The translations under genes were made by a program, and so were the position numbers. Below are positions 7,403-14,405 of a stretch of DNA of 32,752 nt, in pieces (within the stretch, counting starts at the first letter, position 1; each line of letters begins with the position of its first letter). The notes below the pieces were generated by a model. It saw only the letters and a program-made list of their open reading frames with translations. It ran no database searches and had not been told where the DNA came from. The stretch comes from Geobacter sp. (GTDB taxonomy: Bacteria; Desulfobacterota; Desulfuromonadia; Geobacterales; Geobacteraceae), in the NCBI GenBank assembly GCA_016177775.1, contig JACOUQ010000036.1, positions 1 through 32,752 of the forward strand, read 5' to 3'.

Positions 7403-7421
7403 TCTATTCCATCGGAATAGA
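7403..7421. promoter_or_regulatory. Inverted repeat upstream of the cytochrome gene, candidate operator
   Basis: TCTATTCC, spacer ATC, GGAATAGA: perfect 8-bp arms. It lies 140-158 bp upstream of the cytochrome start codon, in an AT-rich promoter-like region. The binding protein is unknown. Confidence 0.4.
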
Positions 7422-7635
7422 TAAATATACGACACATTTGATAAAAACGATTACAGGGAGGTTGATGGAGCGTCATTATATTGCCGGTAAAAACAGCGGC
7501 AAATGACAGGGTGATTTCCCTCATATTTGGGGGGAAATAATCGGTGGGAAAAATTTTCGTTCGGATCGACGCTGTGGAGGGAGAAAGGAGGGGGAGCAGC
7601 TTCTGTGCCGCTTGTGTGGCGGGCTGGCGGGAGTG

Positions 7636-7663
7636 TTGACCACAAACGTGATGGGGATAAAAT
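7636..7663 (+). promoter_or_regulatory. Sigma-70-type promoter for the GYD-domain gene
   Basis: TTGACC (7636-7641), 16-bp spacer, TAAAAT (7658-7663). Transcription would start near 7670, about 40 bp before the GYD start codon. Confidence 0.6.
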
Positions 7664-7711
7664 GGATATTACCTGATCACCTGGAATATGAAACGGAAAG
7701 GAGAAATAGTC

Positions 7712-8020
7712 ATGCTTACGTTCGTGATGCTTACCCGACTTTCCCCGGATGCGCTCCGCTCCCCCAAAACCCTGGCGGAACTGGAGCACGTTGTTGTGGA
7801 AAGAATCAGCAAGGAGTGCCCGAAGGTGAAGTGGCTGCACAATTTTGCCATCCTGGGAGGGTGCGACTACCTCGACATCTTCCAGGCACCCGACTTGGAG
7901 ACGGCCATGAAGGTTTCCACCGTGGTTCGCACCTACGGTCACGCCACCACCGAGGTCTGGACGGCCCAGGAGTGGAGCAGGTACAAATCGATGCTCCGCG
8001 CGATGCCGAAGGCGGCATAA
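7712..8020 (+). CDS. GYD-domain protein
   Basis: 102 residues beginning MLTFVMLTRLSPDALRSP. The middle holds the pattern GCDYLDIFQAPD, corresponding to the GYD motif region of this small alpha/beta family, followed by a typical ATTEVWTAQEWSRY end. The fold is ferredoxin-like; the biochemical role of the family is not established. The start at 7712 has AAAGGAG 8 nt upstream; the in-frame ATG at 7688 lacks a site and would add residues the family does not have. It is monocistronic, with a promoter 50-75 bp upstream and a GC-rich hairpin just after the stop. Confidence 0.85.
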   Translation: MLTFVMLTRLSPDALRSPKTLAELEHVVVERISKECPKVKWLHNFAILGGCDYLDIFQAPDLETAMKVSTVVRTYGHATTEVWTAQEWSRYKSMLRAMPKAA

Positions 8021-8028
8021 AGCACTCC

Positions 8029-8056
8029 TAACCCCCTCCCGTCAAGGGAGGGGGAG
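8029..8056. repeat. Palindromic element between convergent genes, family B
   Basis: CCCCCTCCC (8032-8040), loop GTCAA, GGGAGGGGG (8046-8054): a perfect 9-bp stem. It separates the convergent GYD gene and the small minus-strand gene and may act as a terminator, though no T-run follows on either side. It looks like a dispersed REP-type repeat. Confidence 0.6.
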
Positions 8057-8073
8057 TAGTAACTTGTTTCCCC

Positions 8074-8307
8074 TCAGCATTCCCGCATCGTTTCCGTCAT
8101 CACCAGTTCCCACTCATCCGCACGGGTGTCATGCCGAATGATATACAAATTGCCGTCATCGGCCGTCAGCTTGAAATAGGCATGGTCCTCGCCGTGCCAG
8201 CGGTCGAGTATGTCCTCCACCCTGAAGGTGCGTCCTCCCAGAGTGAAGGAGGTCGGTCGCTCGTCGGCCTTGTGCCCCGAATATGTCGTCACCTTCAGTA
8301 CGATCAC
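8074..8307 (-). CDS. Small protein of unknown function, coupled to polX
   Basis: 77 residues beginning (M)IVLKVTTYSGHKADERPTSF. It contains a beta-rich core (TFRVEDILDRWHGEDHAYFKL) and YIIRHD, and has no cysteine-rich, membrane or signal features. I choose the GTG at 8307 because it overlaps the polX stop as GTGA, a standard translational-coupling junction; the frame is also open upstream to 8343 inside polX. This pattern occurs as short conserved hypothetical proteins in related bacteria, but I cannot name a family. Co-expression with polX is well supported by the overlap; any shared function is a guess. Confidence 0.7.
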   Translation of the reverse strand: MIVLKVTTYSGHKADERPTSFTLGGRTFRVEDILDRWHGEDHAYFKLTADDGNLYIIRHDTRADEWELVMTETMREC

Positions 8308-10052
8308 TTCCGCTTCCCCTTGCTCTTTCCTTCGCCACCCCATCGTTTCAGGCAGTCGAGCAGGCCGTCTAGCTCAAGGGTGTTGAGCACGTGCCGCTTC
8401 TCCAGCCAGGCGCGCCGGGCAACGGAAATGGCATAGGTCAGGGTTTCGAACTGGCTGAGGGTGTGTGTGTCGGTGGAGATGACCAACGGCACCCCCAGTT
8501 CGCCGGCCCGGCGGGCATAGGTGTCGTTCAGATCCAGGCGCTGCGGGTAGGCATTGATCTCCAGGGCCGTGCCGGTCTTTTTCGCCATTCGGAGCAATTC
8601 CTCCATGTCAACGTCATAGGGGTCCCGCTCTCCCAGAAGCCGTCCGGTCGGGTGGGCGATGATGGAGACGCAGGGGTGCTTCATGGCGGCCTCCAGGCGC
8701 TTCATTATCTTTTCCGTTGGCTGCTTGAAGCCTGAATGGATGGAGGCGATGACGATGTCCAGCTCCTGCAGGGCCTCGTCCGGGAAGTCGAGGGTGCCGT
8801 CGCTCTTGATGTCCATCTCGGTGCCGTGAAGTATCCGGAACCCCTTGAGGCGCGCATTCATGGCGGCCACTTCACGCTTCTGCTCCATGAGCCGCTCGAC
8901 GCTCAGACCCCGTGCGATCCCTAGACCCTGGGAGTGGTCGGTCACTGCGATGTAGGAGAGTCCCCGGCTGCGCGCCGCGTTCACCAATTCGTCCAGGGAG
9001 TGGGCGCCATCGCTCCAACGTGAGTGGACGTGCAGATCCCCCCTGATATCATTTTCCTCGATCAGTTTCGGCAGTTTACCCTTGATGGCCGCCTCCACCT
9101 CCCCCAGGTCTTCCCGCAGCTCCGGAGGCACGAAGGGGAGACCGAGGAGCCGGTAGACGTCCTCCTCGTCCTCCCCGCCGAGGCGCTTGTCGTTCTTTTC
9201 CCGGAAGATGCCGTACTCGTTGATCTTCAGCCCCTTGCGCACTGCCATGTCCCGCAGCCGGATGTTGTGCGACTTGCTCCCGGTCAGGTACGCCAGGGCA
9301 GCGCCGAACGATTCCTTCTCCACCACCCGCAGGTCGACATGGATGCCGTCCCGCAGCACCACGCTGGAGCGGGTGGGGCCCTGCATCAGCACCTGCGTCA
9401 CCTCCGGGAGGGAGACGAATACCTCCATCACCTTTGCCGCGGACGGCGAGGTGGCGACAATGTCGATGTCCTTCACGGTTTCCTTCCAGCGCCGCAGGCT
9501 TCCGGCCAGCTCGATCCGCTCCACCTTTGCCCGCTTTTTCAGTTCCCTGATCAGTTCTTGGGCCAGCGGCAGGACATGCCCCAGGGGGCGGCGCTCCTGT
9601 CCTCCCTTCACGGTTGCGATGCCCTTCAGGATATTCTCCTCGGTCTTCTTCTGTATCCCCGGCAGCCCGGCAAGCTTGTGATCGCGGGCGGCCTCTTCCA
9701 GTTTCTCCAGGGAGGAGATGTGGAGCTTATCCTGGAGGAGCTTGGCTGTCCTTGGGCCGAGGCCCGGAACGGCAAGGAGGTCCAGCACCCCCTCAGGCAC
9801 TTCCCCTTTCAGCTTCTCGTGGGCATGCACCTTGCCGGTGGTGCAGTATTCAACGATCTTGGCCGCCAGTTCCTCGCCGATGCCTGGGATCTCCCGCAGC
9901 TCGGCGTCGTCCAACTCCTCCACCGGCCGGGAAAGGCTCTCCAGGTTGAGGGCGGCCTTGCGGTAGGCCCTGATCTTGAAGGGATTGTCTCCCCTGATTT
10001 CCAGGATCTCGGCCATTTCCGAGAATATGGCGGCAATCTCGCGATTTTTCAT
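8304..10052 (-). CDS. polX: Bacterial family X DNA polymerase with PHP exonuclease domain
   Basis: 582 residues, the usual length for bacterial PolX. Residues 1-140 hold the 8-kDa and helix-hairpin-helix parts (REIPGIGEELAAKI, AVPGLGPRTAKLL). The palm carries the metal-binding carboxylates D195 and D197 (KDIDIVA) and D240 (HVDLRVV). The C-terminal PHP domain from residue 335 has H341 and H343 (DLHVHS), D372-H373 (TDHS), H439, H467 and D528/H530 (STDTH), consistent with 3'-5' exonuclease activity. The role is gap filling in base-excision repair. The ATG at 10052 gives the family N-terminus (MKNREIAAIF); the upstream open frame to 10097 is in a repeat. The ribosome-binding site is weak. It is coupled to the 77-residue gene downstream. 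Confidence 0.92.
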   Translation of the reverse strand: MKNREIAAIFSEMAEILEIRGDNPFKIRAYRKAALNLESLSRPVEELDDAELREIPGIGEELAAKIVEYCTTGKVHAHEKLKGEVPEGVLDLLAVPGLGPRTAKLLQDKLHISSLEKLEEAARDHKLAGLPGIQKKTEENILKGIATVKGGQERRPLGHVLPLAQELIRELKKRAKVERIELAGSLRRWKETVKDIDIVATSPSAAKVMEVFVSLPEVTQVLMQGPTRSSVVLRDGIHVDLRVVEKESFGAALAYLTGSKSHNIRLRDMAVRKGLKINEYGIFREKNDKRLGGEDEEDVYRLLGLPFVPPELREDLGEVEAAIKGKLPKLIEENDIRGDLHVHSRWSDGAHSLDELVNAARSRGLSYIAVTDHSQGLGIARGLSVERLMEQKREVAAMNARLKGFRILHGTEMDIKSDGTLDFPDEALQELDIVIASIHSGFKQPTEKIMKRLEAAMKHPCVSIIAHPTGRLLGERDPYDVDMEELLRMAKKTGTALEINAYPQRLDLNDTYARRAGELGVPLVISTDTHTLSQFETLTYAISVARRAWLEKRHVLNTLELDGLLDCLKRWGGEGKSKGKRK

Positions 10053-10074
10053 GCTCGTTTCCGAATATCGAAAT

Positions 10075-10198
10075 TTACCACTGAGACACGGAGGCACGGA
10101 GTAAATCTATATTTCCTCTTAATAGATCCTGGGTTTGATCCTGAATATCCAGTATTGCCTTTATGGTTTTCTCCGTGTCTCAGTGTCTCCGTGGTTAA
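10075..10198. repeat. Inverted dispersed repeat, family C
   Basis: Left arm 10075-10101 contains CCACTGAGACACGGAGG; right arm 10171-10198 contains CTCCGTGTCTCAGTG and CTCCGTGG. The arms are imperfect inverted copies built from the words GAGACAC and CACGGAG, separated by about 70 bp of AT-rich DNA. The element occupies the space between polX and the gene at 10210. Confidence 0.65.
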
Positions 10199-10209
10199 TC
10201 GAAAAGAAA

Positions 10210-10710
10210 TTATAATGACGTCGGGAAGTTCCGCTTCCTGCATTCCGGGCAGATGGAGTGGGTGAAGTCTGCGTCCGTATGGTGCTGCACGTATTCCTCG
10301 ATCTCGTTCCACTTCCCCTCCGGGTCGCGGATCTTCTTGCACCACGCGCAGATGGGGAGCAGGCCGGAGAGGGTCTTCACCTGCTCGTCGGCGTCCTGCA
10401 GCTCGGCAATGAGGCGCTCCCTGTCCGCCCTGATCAGTTGAAGGGTGTGGATGTGCCGGGCCATCGGCCGGTATATGAAAAAATAGAGAACGGGGATGAC
10501 CAGTAATGTCAGAACGACGGAATCCACAATGGTTTCGGCAACCGGCGGGAACCGCATGACGTGCAGTGTCACCATGATGAGCAGTTCTACAAAAAAGACC
10601 GAAAAGCCAACAATCAGGGTAAGGGCGAAGGGGGAAGGGTAGGAGGGAGTGGTGGCTGGCAGTGCGTTCTTCGGTGGTTCATGAGGGGGTATTCGTTTTG
10701 TGTCGGGCAT
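10210..10710 (-). CDS. Two-helix membrane protein with C-terminal Cys4 tail domain
   Basis: 166 residues. Two membrane segments at about 28-48 and 60-80 are followed by a short coiled coil (83-115) and then a module with C121-x2-C124 and C154-x2-C157 (LPICAWCKKIRD and SICPECRKR). This tail is common at the C-terminal end of response regulators and PAS-containing sensors in Desulfuromonadota and related groups, where its four cysteines probably bind zinc; its exact job is not known. Here it is attached to a plain membrane anchor with no sensor or kinase domain. Start at 10710: ATG with AGGA 7 nt upstream; the longer frame to 10755 runs into a hairpin. It lies 84 bp downstream of hcp, separated by a hairpin. 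Confidence 0.75.
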   Translation of the reverse strand: MPDTKRIPPHEPPKNALPATTPSYPSPFALTLIVGFSVFFVELLIMVTLHVMRFPPVAETIVDSVVLTLLVIPVLYFFIYRPMARHIHTLQLIRADRERLIAELQDADEQVKTLSGLLPICAWCKKIRDPEGKWNEIEEYVQHHTDADFTHSICPECRKRNFPTSL

Positions 10711-10733
10711 GTTGGAGTCCTGAGGAAATGAGC

Positions 10734-10762
10734 AAGAGGCGCGGAAAGATTCCACGCCTCTT
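10734..10762 (-). terminator. Hairpin downstream of hcp, probable terminator
   Basis: AAGAGGCGCGGAA (10734-10746) pairs with TTCCACGCCTCTT (10750-10762) with one mismatch. It lies about 30 bp past the hcp stop. The T-run is better on the plus strand, so it may stabilise the hcp 3' end rather than fully terminate. Confidence 0.55.
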
Positions 10763-10794
10763 TTGTATTCGGTCGAGTCAGGTCCGTAGCATAT

Positions 10795-12438
10795 TCAGAC
10801 GCCCAGCGCCGCTTTCAGGTCCGCATCAACGGATGAGACTGGCGCAAGCTGGAAGTTTTCCACCAGGAAGTTGAGGATGTTCGGGGTGATGTAGGCCGGA
10901 AGTGACGGCCCGATCTTGATGTTCTTGATCCCCAGGTAGAGCAGGGTCAGGAGGATGACGTGGGCCTTCTGCTCGTACCAGGAGAGGATCAACGACAGCG
11001 GCAGGTCGTTGACGCCGCACTTGAAGGCGTCCGCCAAGGCCAGGGCGATCTGGATTGCCGAGAATGCGTCGTTGCATTGCCCCACGTCCAGAAGGCGCGG
11101 TATGCCGCCGATGTCGCCGAACTCCAGCTTATTGAACCGGAACTTGCCGCAGGCGAGCGTCAGGATCACGCAATCGTCGGGGACCTGTTCCGCCAGTTGG
11201 GTATAGTAGTTACGACCCGGCTTGGCGCCGTCGCATCCGCCGATCAGGAAGAAGCGCCTGATCTTGCCCGCCTTGACCGCCTCGATCACCTTGTCCGCCA
11301 CGCCCAGGACAGCGTTGTGGCCGAAGCCGACCAGGATCTGTTGGCCCGGATTTTCCGGGAAGCCTGGGAGGGACAGGGCCTTCTCGATGACCGGGGTGAA
11401 GTCCCAACCCTCGATGTGGGTGATGCCGGGCCAAGCCACCTGGCCCCAGGTGTAGAGGCGGTCCTTGTAGGTATCGGCCGGGCGCTGGATGCAGTTGGTG
11501 TTGAAGATGATGGCGCCGGGGAAGTTGACGAACTCTTTAGCCTGGTCCTGCCAGGCCCCGCCGAAGTTGCCGGCGAGATGGGGGTATTTCTTCAGGCCCG
11601 GATAGCCGTGGGCCGGGATCATCTCGCCGTGGGTGTAGATGTTGACCCCTTTTCCATCGGTCTGTTTGAGGAGCTCTTCCAGCATGCGGAGGTCGTGGCC
11701 GGAGACGAGGATCGCCTTGCCTTCCCTGGTGCCGAGGTTGACCGGGGTCGGCACCGGGTGGCCATAGTGCTCCGCGTGTCCCGCGCAAAGCATCCCCATG
11801 ACCTTCAGGTTCATCTTGCCGCACTCCATGGCGAGGTTCACGAAGTCCATGAGGCCAAGGCTCTGGTCGGTGGTGGCGGCAAGGGCCTTGTGGTAGAAGG
11901 CGAACACCTCCTCGTCCTTCTTCCCCAGGATGTAGGCATGGTCGGCATAGGCGGACATCCCCTTCAGGCCGTAGACCACGATCCAGATGGCGGAGCGGAT
12001 ATCCTCGTTGTAGTGTTGGGTATTGATGCCGTGCTCCTCGCCCTGCCTGACCAGCTCGGCCAGGTCGCGGGCAGGCGTCCAGTCTGTATAGGCATTGGCA
12101 ATCATGGGGGCGTCCGCGTTGTGTTTTGCCTTGTAGGCCTGCTCGTAGAGGGCTTTTGCCTTCTCCTTGAGCTCGTAGCATTTGTGGAGCTTGGCCGCTA
12201 TGCTCTCGGGATCGAAGTCCACGTTGGTGACGGTGGTGAAGAGCCCCTCCAGGACGAAAAGGTCGATGGCCTCGTCGCTGGCGCCCAGTTCCCGGGCCTT
12301 ATGGGCATAGATGGCCATCCCCTTGAGGCCGAAGATCATCAGGTCCTGCAAAGCAGCCACGTCCGGCTTTTTGCCGCAGACCCCCGAAATGTTGCAGCCG
12401 ACCCCGTTGGCGGCCTGTTCGCATTGGTTGCAAAACAT
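10795..12438 (-). CDS. hcp: Hydroxylamine reductase / hybrid-cluster protein, class I
   Basis: 547 residues with a strong site (AAAGGAG) before ATG. The N-terminal cluster ligands are C3-x2-C6-x8-C15-x5-C21, the spacing of class I Hcp from strict anaerobes. The hybrid Fe-S-O cluster region in the C-terminal half is present, including HGEMIPAHGYP, NCIQRP and GGCDGAKPGRNYY. Hcp reduces hydroxylamine in vitro and protects against nitric oxide in anaerobes, working in the cytoplasm. No hcr reductase partner is next to it. A long inverted repeat lies 40-90 bp upstream and might be an operator. I saw no clear CRP/FNR-type (HcpR) site. Confidence 0.95.
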   Translation of the reverse strand: MFCNQCEQAANGVGCNISGVCGKKPDVAALQDLMIFGLKGMAIYAHKARELGASDEAIDLFVLEGLFTTVTNVDFDPESIAAKLHKCYELKEKAKALYEQAYKAKHNADAPMIANAYTDWTPARDLAELVRQGEEHGINTQHYNEDIRSAIWIVVYGLKGMSAYADHAYILGKKDEEVFAFYHKALAATTDQSLGLMDFVNLAMECGKMNLKVMGMLCAGHAEHYGHPVPTPVNLGTREGKAILVSGHDLRMLEELLKQTDGKGVNIYTHGEMIPAHGYPGLKKYPHLAGNFGGAWQDQAKEFVNFPGAIIFNTNCIQRPADTYKDRLYTWGQVAWPGITHIEGWDFTPVIEKALSLPGFPENPGQQILVGFGHNAVLGVADKVIEAVKAGKIRRFFLIGGCDGAKPGRNYYTQLAEQVPDDCVILTLACGKFRFNKLEFGDIGGIPRLLDVGQCNDAFSAIQIALALADAFKCGVNDLPLSLILSWYEQKAHVILLTLLYLGIKNIKIGPSLPAYITPNILNFLVENFQLAPVSSVDADLKAALGV

Positions 12439-12481
12439 GGTTCGTTTCTCCTTTCATGCTTAAGTTGTGCAGGCCCTAAAA

Positions 12482-12524
12482 ATATAGCCTGTCTGGAGTT
12501 GATTGCAACTCCAGACCGCTATAT
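12482..12524. promoter_or_regulatory. Long inverted repeat upstream of hcp
   Basis: Outer arms ATATAGC (12482-12488) and GCTATAT (12518-12524) enclose inner arms GTCTGGAGTTG (12491-12501) and CAACTCCAGAC (12506-12516) with a 4-bp loop ATTG. In all 18 bp are paired, with only a CT/C bulge. It could be an operator for hcp or for the divergent methyltransferase, or the core of a transposable palindrome. Confidence 0.5.
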
Positions 12525-12538
12525 GCTAATTTCATCGG

Positions 12539-12620
12539 GTAGGTTGGGCAAAGAGCAGCGTGCCCAACGGTACCGGAGGCTATGTTGGGCACGGTATGAA
12601 GCTGCCTTTGCCCAACCTAC
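12539..12620. repeat. Palindromic element with nested arms, family D
   Basis: Outer arms GTAGGTTGGGCAAAG (12539-12553) and CTTTGCCCAACCTAC (12606-12620) are perfect 15-bp inverted repeats. Inner arms CGTGCCCAAC (12559-12568) and GTTGGGCACG (12584-12593) are also perfect. The 82-bp element looks like a MITE or REP-type unit inserted directly upstream of the methyltransferase gene. Confidence 0.75.
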
Positions 12621-12655
12621 AAAAAACAAATGCTACATGGTATTCGGAGAATAGC

Positions 12656-13231
12656 TTGGAAAAGGACAGGATCAAATGGAACGGCCGATACGCGGGGGAG
12701 GGGTTCTTCCTCGGGCCGAACCCATCGCGGCTCCTTGAGGAGCGGATCGAAGCGGTCGAGGCGCTGCTGCCGGGAAGAAGAGCCCTGGACATTGCATGCG
12801 GCGAGGGGCGGAACAGCATATTCCTCGCCCGGCGCGGCTTCTCCGTGACCGGCATCGACATCTCCGAGGAGGGGCTTGAGAAGGCAAGAAGGTGGGCAAC
12901 TGCAGAAGGGGTGGATATCCGGTTCATCCGGGCCGACCTGGAAAGGTACGAGTTCAACGAAAAGTACGATCTGATCCTCAACTTCAATTTCCTGCTGCGT
13001 GACCTGATTCCTAAGATGGTCGCGGCCCTCAATCCGGGCGGGGTGATCTTCTTCGATACCATCCTGGATACTCCCACTCTTGTGGGGCACCACAACAAGG
13101 CGTTCCTTCTTCAGCCGGGAGAACTGAGGGCGTTGTTCGAGCCGCTTCCTGGGGAAACTCTCTTCTATGAGGAGTTCCCTGCCGGACCGAATCCCACGGC
13201 CAAGCTTATATTCTGGAAGAACGAGGTGTAA
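12656..13231 (+). CDS. SAM-dependent methyltransferase (TehB-like class I fold)
   Basis: 191 residues. The SAM-binding motif I is LDIACGEGR at about residues 44-52, followed by the acidic GIDIS (motif II) and a DLILNFNFLL motif near the middle. The beginning (EKDRIKWNGRYAG) and size match small TehB-like or thiopurine-type methyltransferases; the substrate is not known. Start: I choose TTG at 12656 with GGAG (12646-12649) 6 nt upstream. The frame stays open to 12560, but that part is encoded by the inserted palindromic element and has no ribosome-binding site. It is followed by a terminator shared with the convergent hpnH. Confidence 0.8.
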   Translation: MEKDRIKWNGRYAGEGFFLGPNPSRLLEERIEAVEALLPGRRALDIACGEGRNSIFLARRGFSVTGIDISEEGLEKARRWATAEGVDIRFIRADLERYEFNEKYDLILNFNFLLRDLIPKMVAALNPGGVIFFDTILDTPTLVGHHNKAFLLQPGELRALFEPLPGETLFYEEFPAGPNPTAKLIFWKNEV

Positions 13232-13239
13232 AGAAAGAA

Positions 13240-13275
13240 AAACGCCGCTCCTTTTTGTGAAGAAGCGGCGTTTTG
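13240..13275. terminator. Rho-independent terminator between convergent genes
   Basis: AAACGCCGCT (13240-13249) pairs with AGCGGCGTTT (13264-13273), with A-rich DNA before and TTTT after. It serves the methyltransferase on the plus strand and plausibly hpnH on the minus strand. Confidence 0.8.
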
Positions 13276-13297
13276 TGCCAAGCGGAGTGTAGTGGCG

Positions 13298-14296
13298 CTA
13301 CGACAGGTTCCAGACAGCCATCTCCCAGATATCCTTCCAGCTCTTCCCCACCTCGTTTACCACCGTCGGCTCGAAGCCGCAATGCATCATGCACTGGGCG
13401 CAGCGCTCGTCCTTCCCCACGCCGTACTTGTTCCAGTCGGTCTTTTTCATCATTTCCCCGAAAGACGGGTAGTGGGTGTCGGTGATGAGGTAGCAGGGGG
13501 CTTTCCAGCCGTGGGTGTTGCGGGTGGGGTTTCCCCACGGGGTGCACTCCAGTTTCTTCTCTCCCTTGAGAAATTTCAAATACATGGGGGTGGAGTAAAA
13601 GCGGAAGCGCTTGCTCATCTCATAGACCTGCTCGAACTTCTTCTCGATCTCGCGCCGCTCAAGGAAGAGCTTTTCACCGACTGCCTCGTATCCGAAGCCG
13701 GGGGCCACCAGAATGCCGTCTACCCCAAGGTCGGTCAGCTGGGAGAAGAGCATCTCGATCTCCACCAGGTCCGTCTCCTTGAAGATGGTGGTGTTGGTGC
13801 AGACCCGGAAGCCCTTGGCCTTTGCCTTCTTGATCCCTTCGATGGCGGTCCTGAATGTTCCCTTGCGCTCCAGAATCCGGTCGTGGGTCGCTTCCAGGCC
13901 GTCCATGTGGACGTTGAGGGTGAAGTTGGGGTGGGGGCGCATTATGTCCAGCGCCTTGTCCAGAAGCAGGCCATTCGTGCAGAGGTAGATGTGCTTCCCT
14001 CGCTCCAGCACCTTTTCAATGAGCTCGTAGACATGGGGATAGAGAAACGGCTCGCCGCCAGTTATGGTGACAACCGGAGCAGGGCATTCGTCCACCGATT
14101 GGAGGCACTCCTCCAGGGAGAGCATATTCTGGATAGTGTCTGCATACTCACGGATGCGACCGCACCCGGAGCAGGCCAGGTTGCAGAGGTGTGTCGGCTC
14201 CAGCATCAGGACCAGCGGGAACTTGTCGTTCTTCTTCAGATTGTTGGAGATGATGTATTTGGTTAGATCGTAGTTGAGACGCCAGGGAAAACGCAT
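13298..14296 (-). CDS. hpnH: Adenosyl-hopene transferase, radical SAM
   Basis: 332 residues. The radical-SAM cluster motif is C38-x3-C42-x2-C45 (CNLACSGC), followed by the SAM-binding GGEP at about residue 80. A C-terminal Cys-rich segment (CAQCMMHC) is present as in HpnH. The enzyme joins a 5'-deoxyadenosyl radical to diploptene, making adenosylhopane, the first step toward side-chain hopanoids. Neighbours support this: it is the last gene of shc-hpnA-dxs-hpnH. A two-hairpin repeat separates it from dxs, so transcription may be only partly coupled. Its AAGGA is 11 nt from ATG, rather far. hpnG, the next step, is not in the window. Confidence 0.93.
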   Translation of the reverse strand: MRFPWRLNYDLTKYIISNNLKKNDKFPLVLMLEPTHLCNLACSGCGRIREYADTIQNMLSLEECLQSVDECPAPVVTITGGEPFLYPHVYELIEKVLERGKHIYLCTNGLLLDKALDIMRPHPNFTLNVHMDGLEATHDRILERKGTFRTAIEGIKKAKAKGFRVCTNTTIFKETDLVEIEMLFSQLTDLGVDGILVAPGFGYEAVGEKLFLERREIEKKFEQVYEMSKRFRFYSTPMYLKFLKGEKKLECTPWGNPTRNTHGWKAPCYLITDTHYPSFGEMMKKTDWNKYGVGKDERCAQCMMHCGFEPTVVNEVGKSWKDIWEMAVWNLS

Positions 14297-14332
14297 GTAA
14301 CGATTATTCCTTTCAAAGTGCCGTTATGAAGC

Positions 14333-14391
14333 GTAGGGGCAGACCTGTGTGTCTGCCCAAAATCAGGGCGAACACATAGGTTCGCCCCTAC
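14333..14391. repeat. Double-hairpin REP-like element, family A
   Basis: Two hairpins: GGGCAGAC/GTCTGCCC (14337-14358) and GGGCGAAC/GTTCGCCC (14366-14387), framed by GTAGGGGC (14333) and GCCCCTAC (to 14391). This BIME-like arrangement lies between dxs and hpnH. The right hairpin belongs with the half element at 3539-3562. Confidence 0.75.
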
Positions 14392-14405
14392 CAATACCTG
14401 AATAT

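Larger units (their letters stand above)
7264..7711. other. Long intergenic region between the cytochrome and GYD genes
   Basis: 448 bp, AT-rich for this genome, between two divergent genes. It holds a run of nine C followed by eight T near 7350-7370, the inverted repeat at 7403-7421, a 7-bp inverted repeat (ATTTCCC 7514-7520, GGGAAAT 7532-7538), and the promoter at 7636-7663. I looked for a cyclic-dinucleotide (GEMM) riboswitch in the cytochrome leader and did not find its conserved segments. No gene is supported here. Confidence 0.5.

Noticed and set aside
7264..7600. Cyclic-di-GMP or cyclic-GAMP (GEMM) riboswitch in the cytochrome leader
   Set aside because: Expected because such switches precede many Geobacter cytochromes, but the conserved GEMM segments are not present on the minus strand here.
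8029..8056. Standard terminator for the GYD gene
   Set aside because: The stem is strong but no T-run follows on either strand; recorded as a palindromic repeat.
10960..12654. 564-codon plus-strand frame opposite hcp
   Set aside because: Antisense shadow in GC-rich DNA; the minus strand encodes a complete Hcp.
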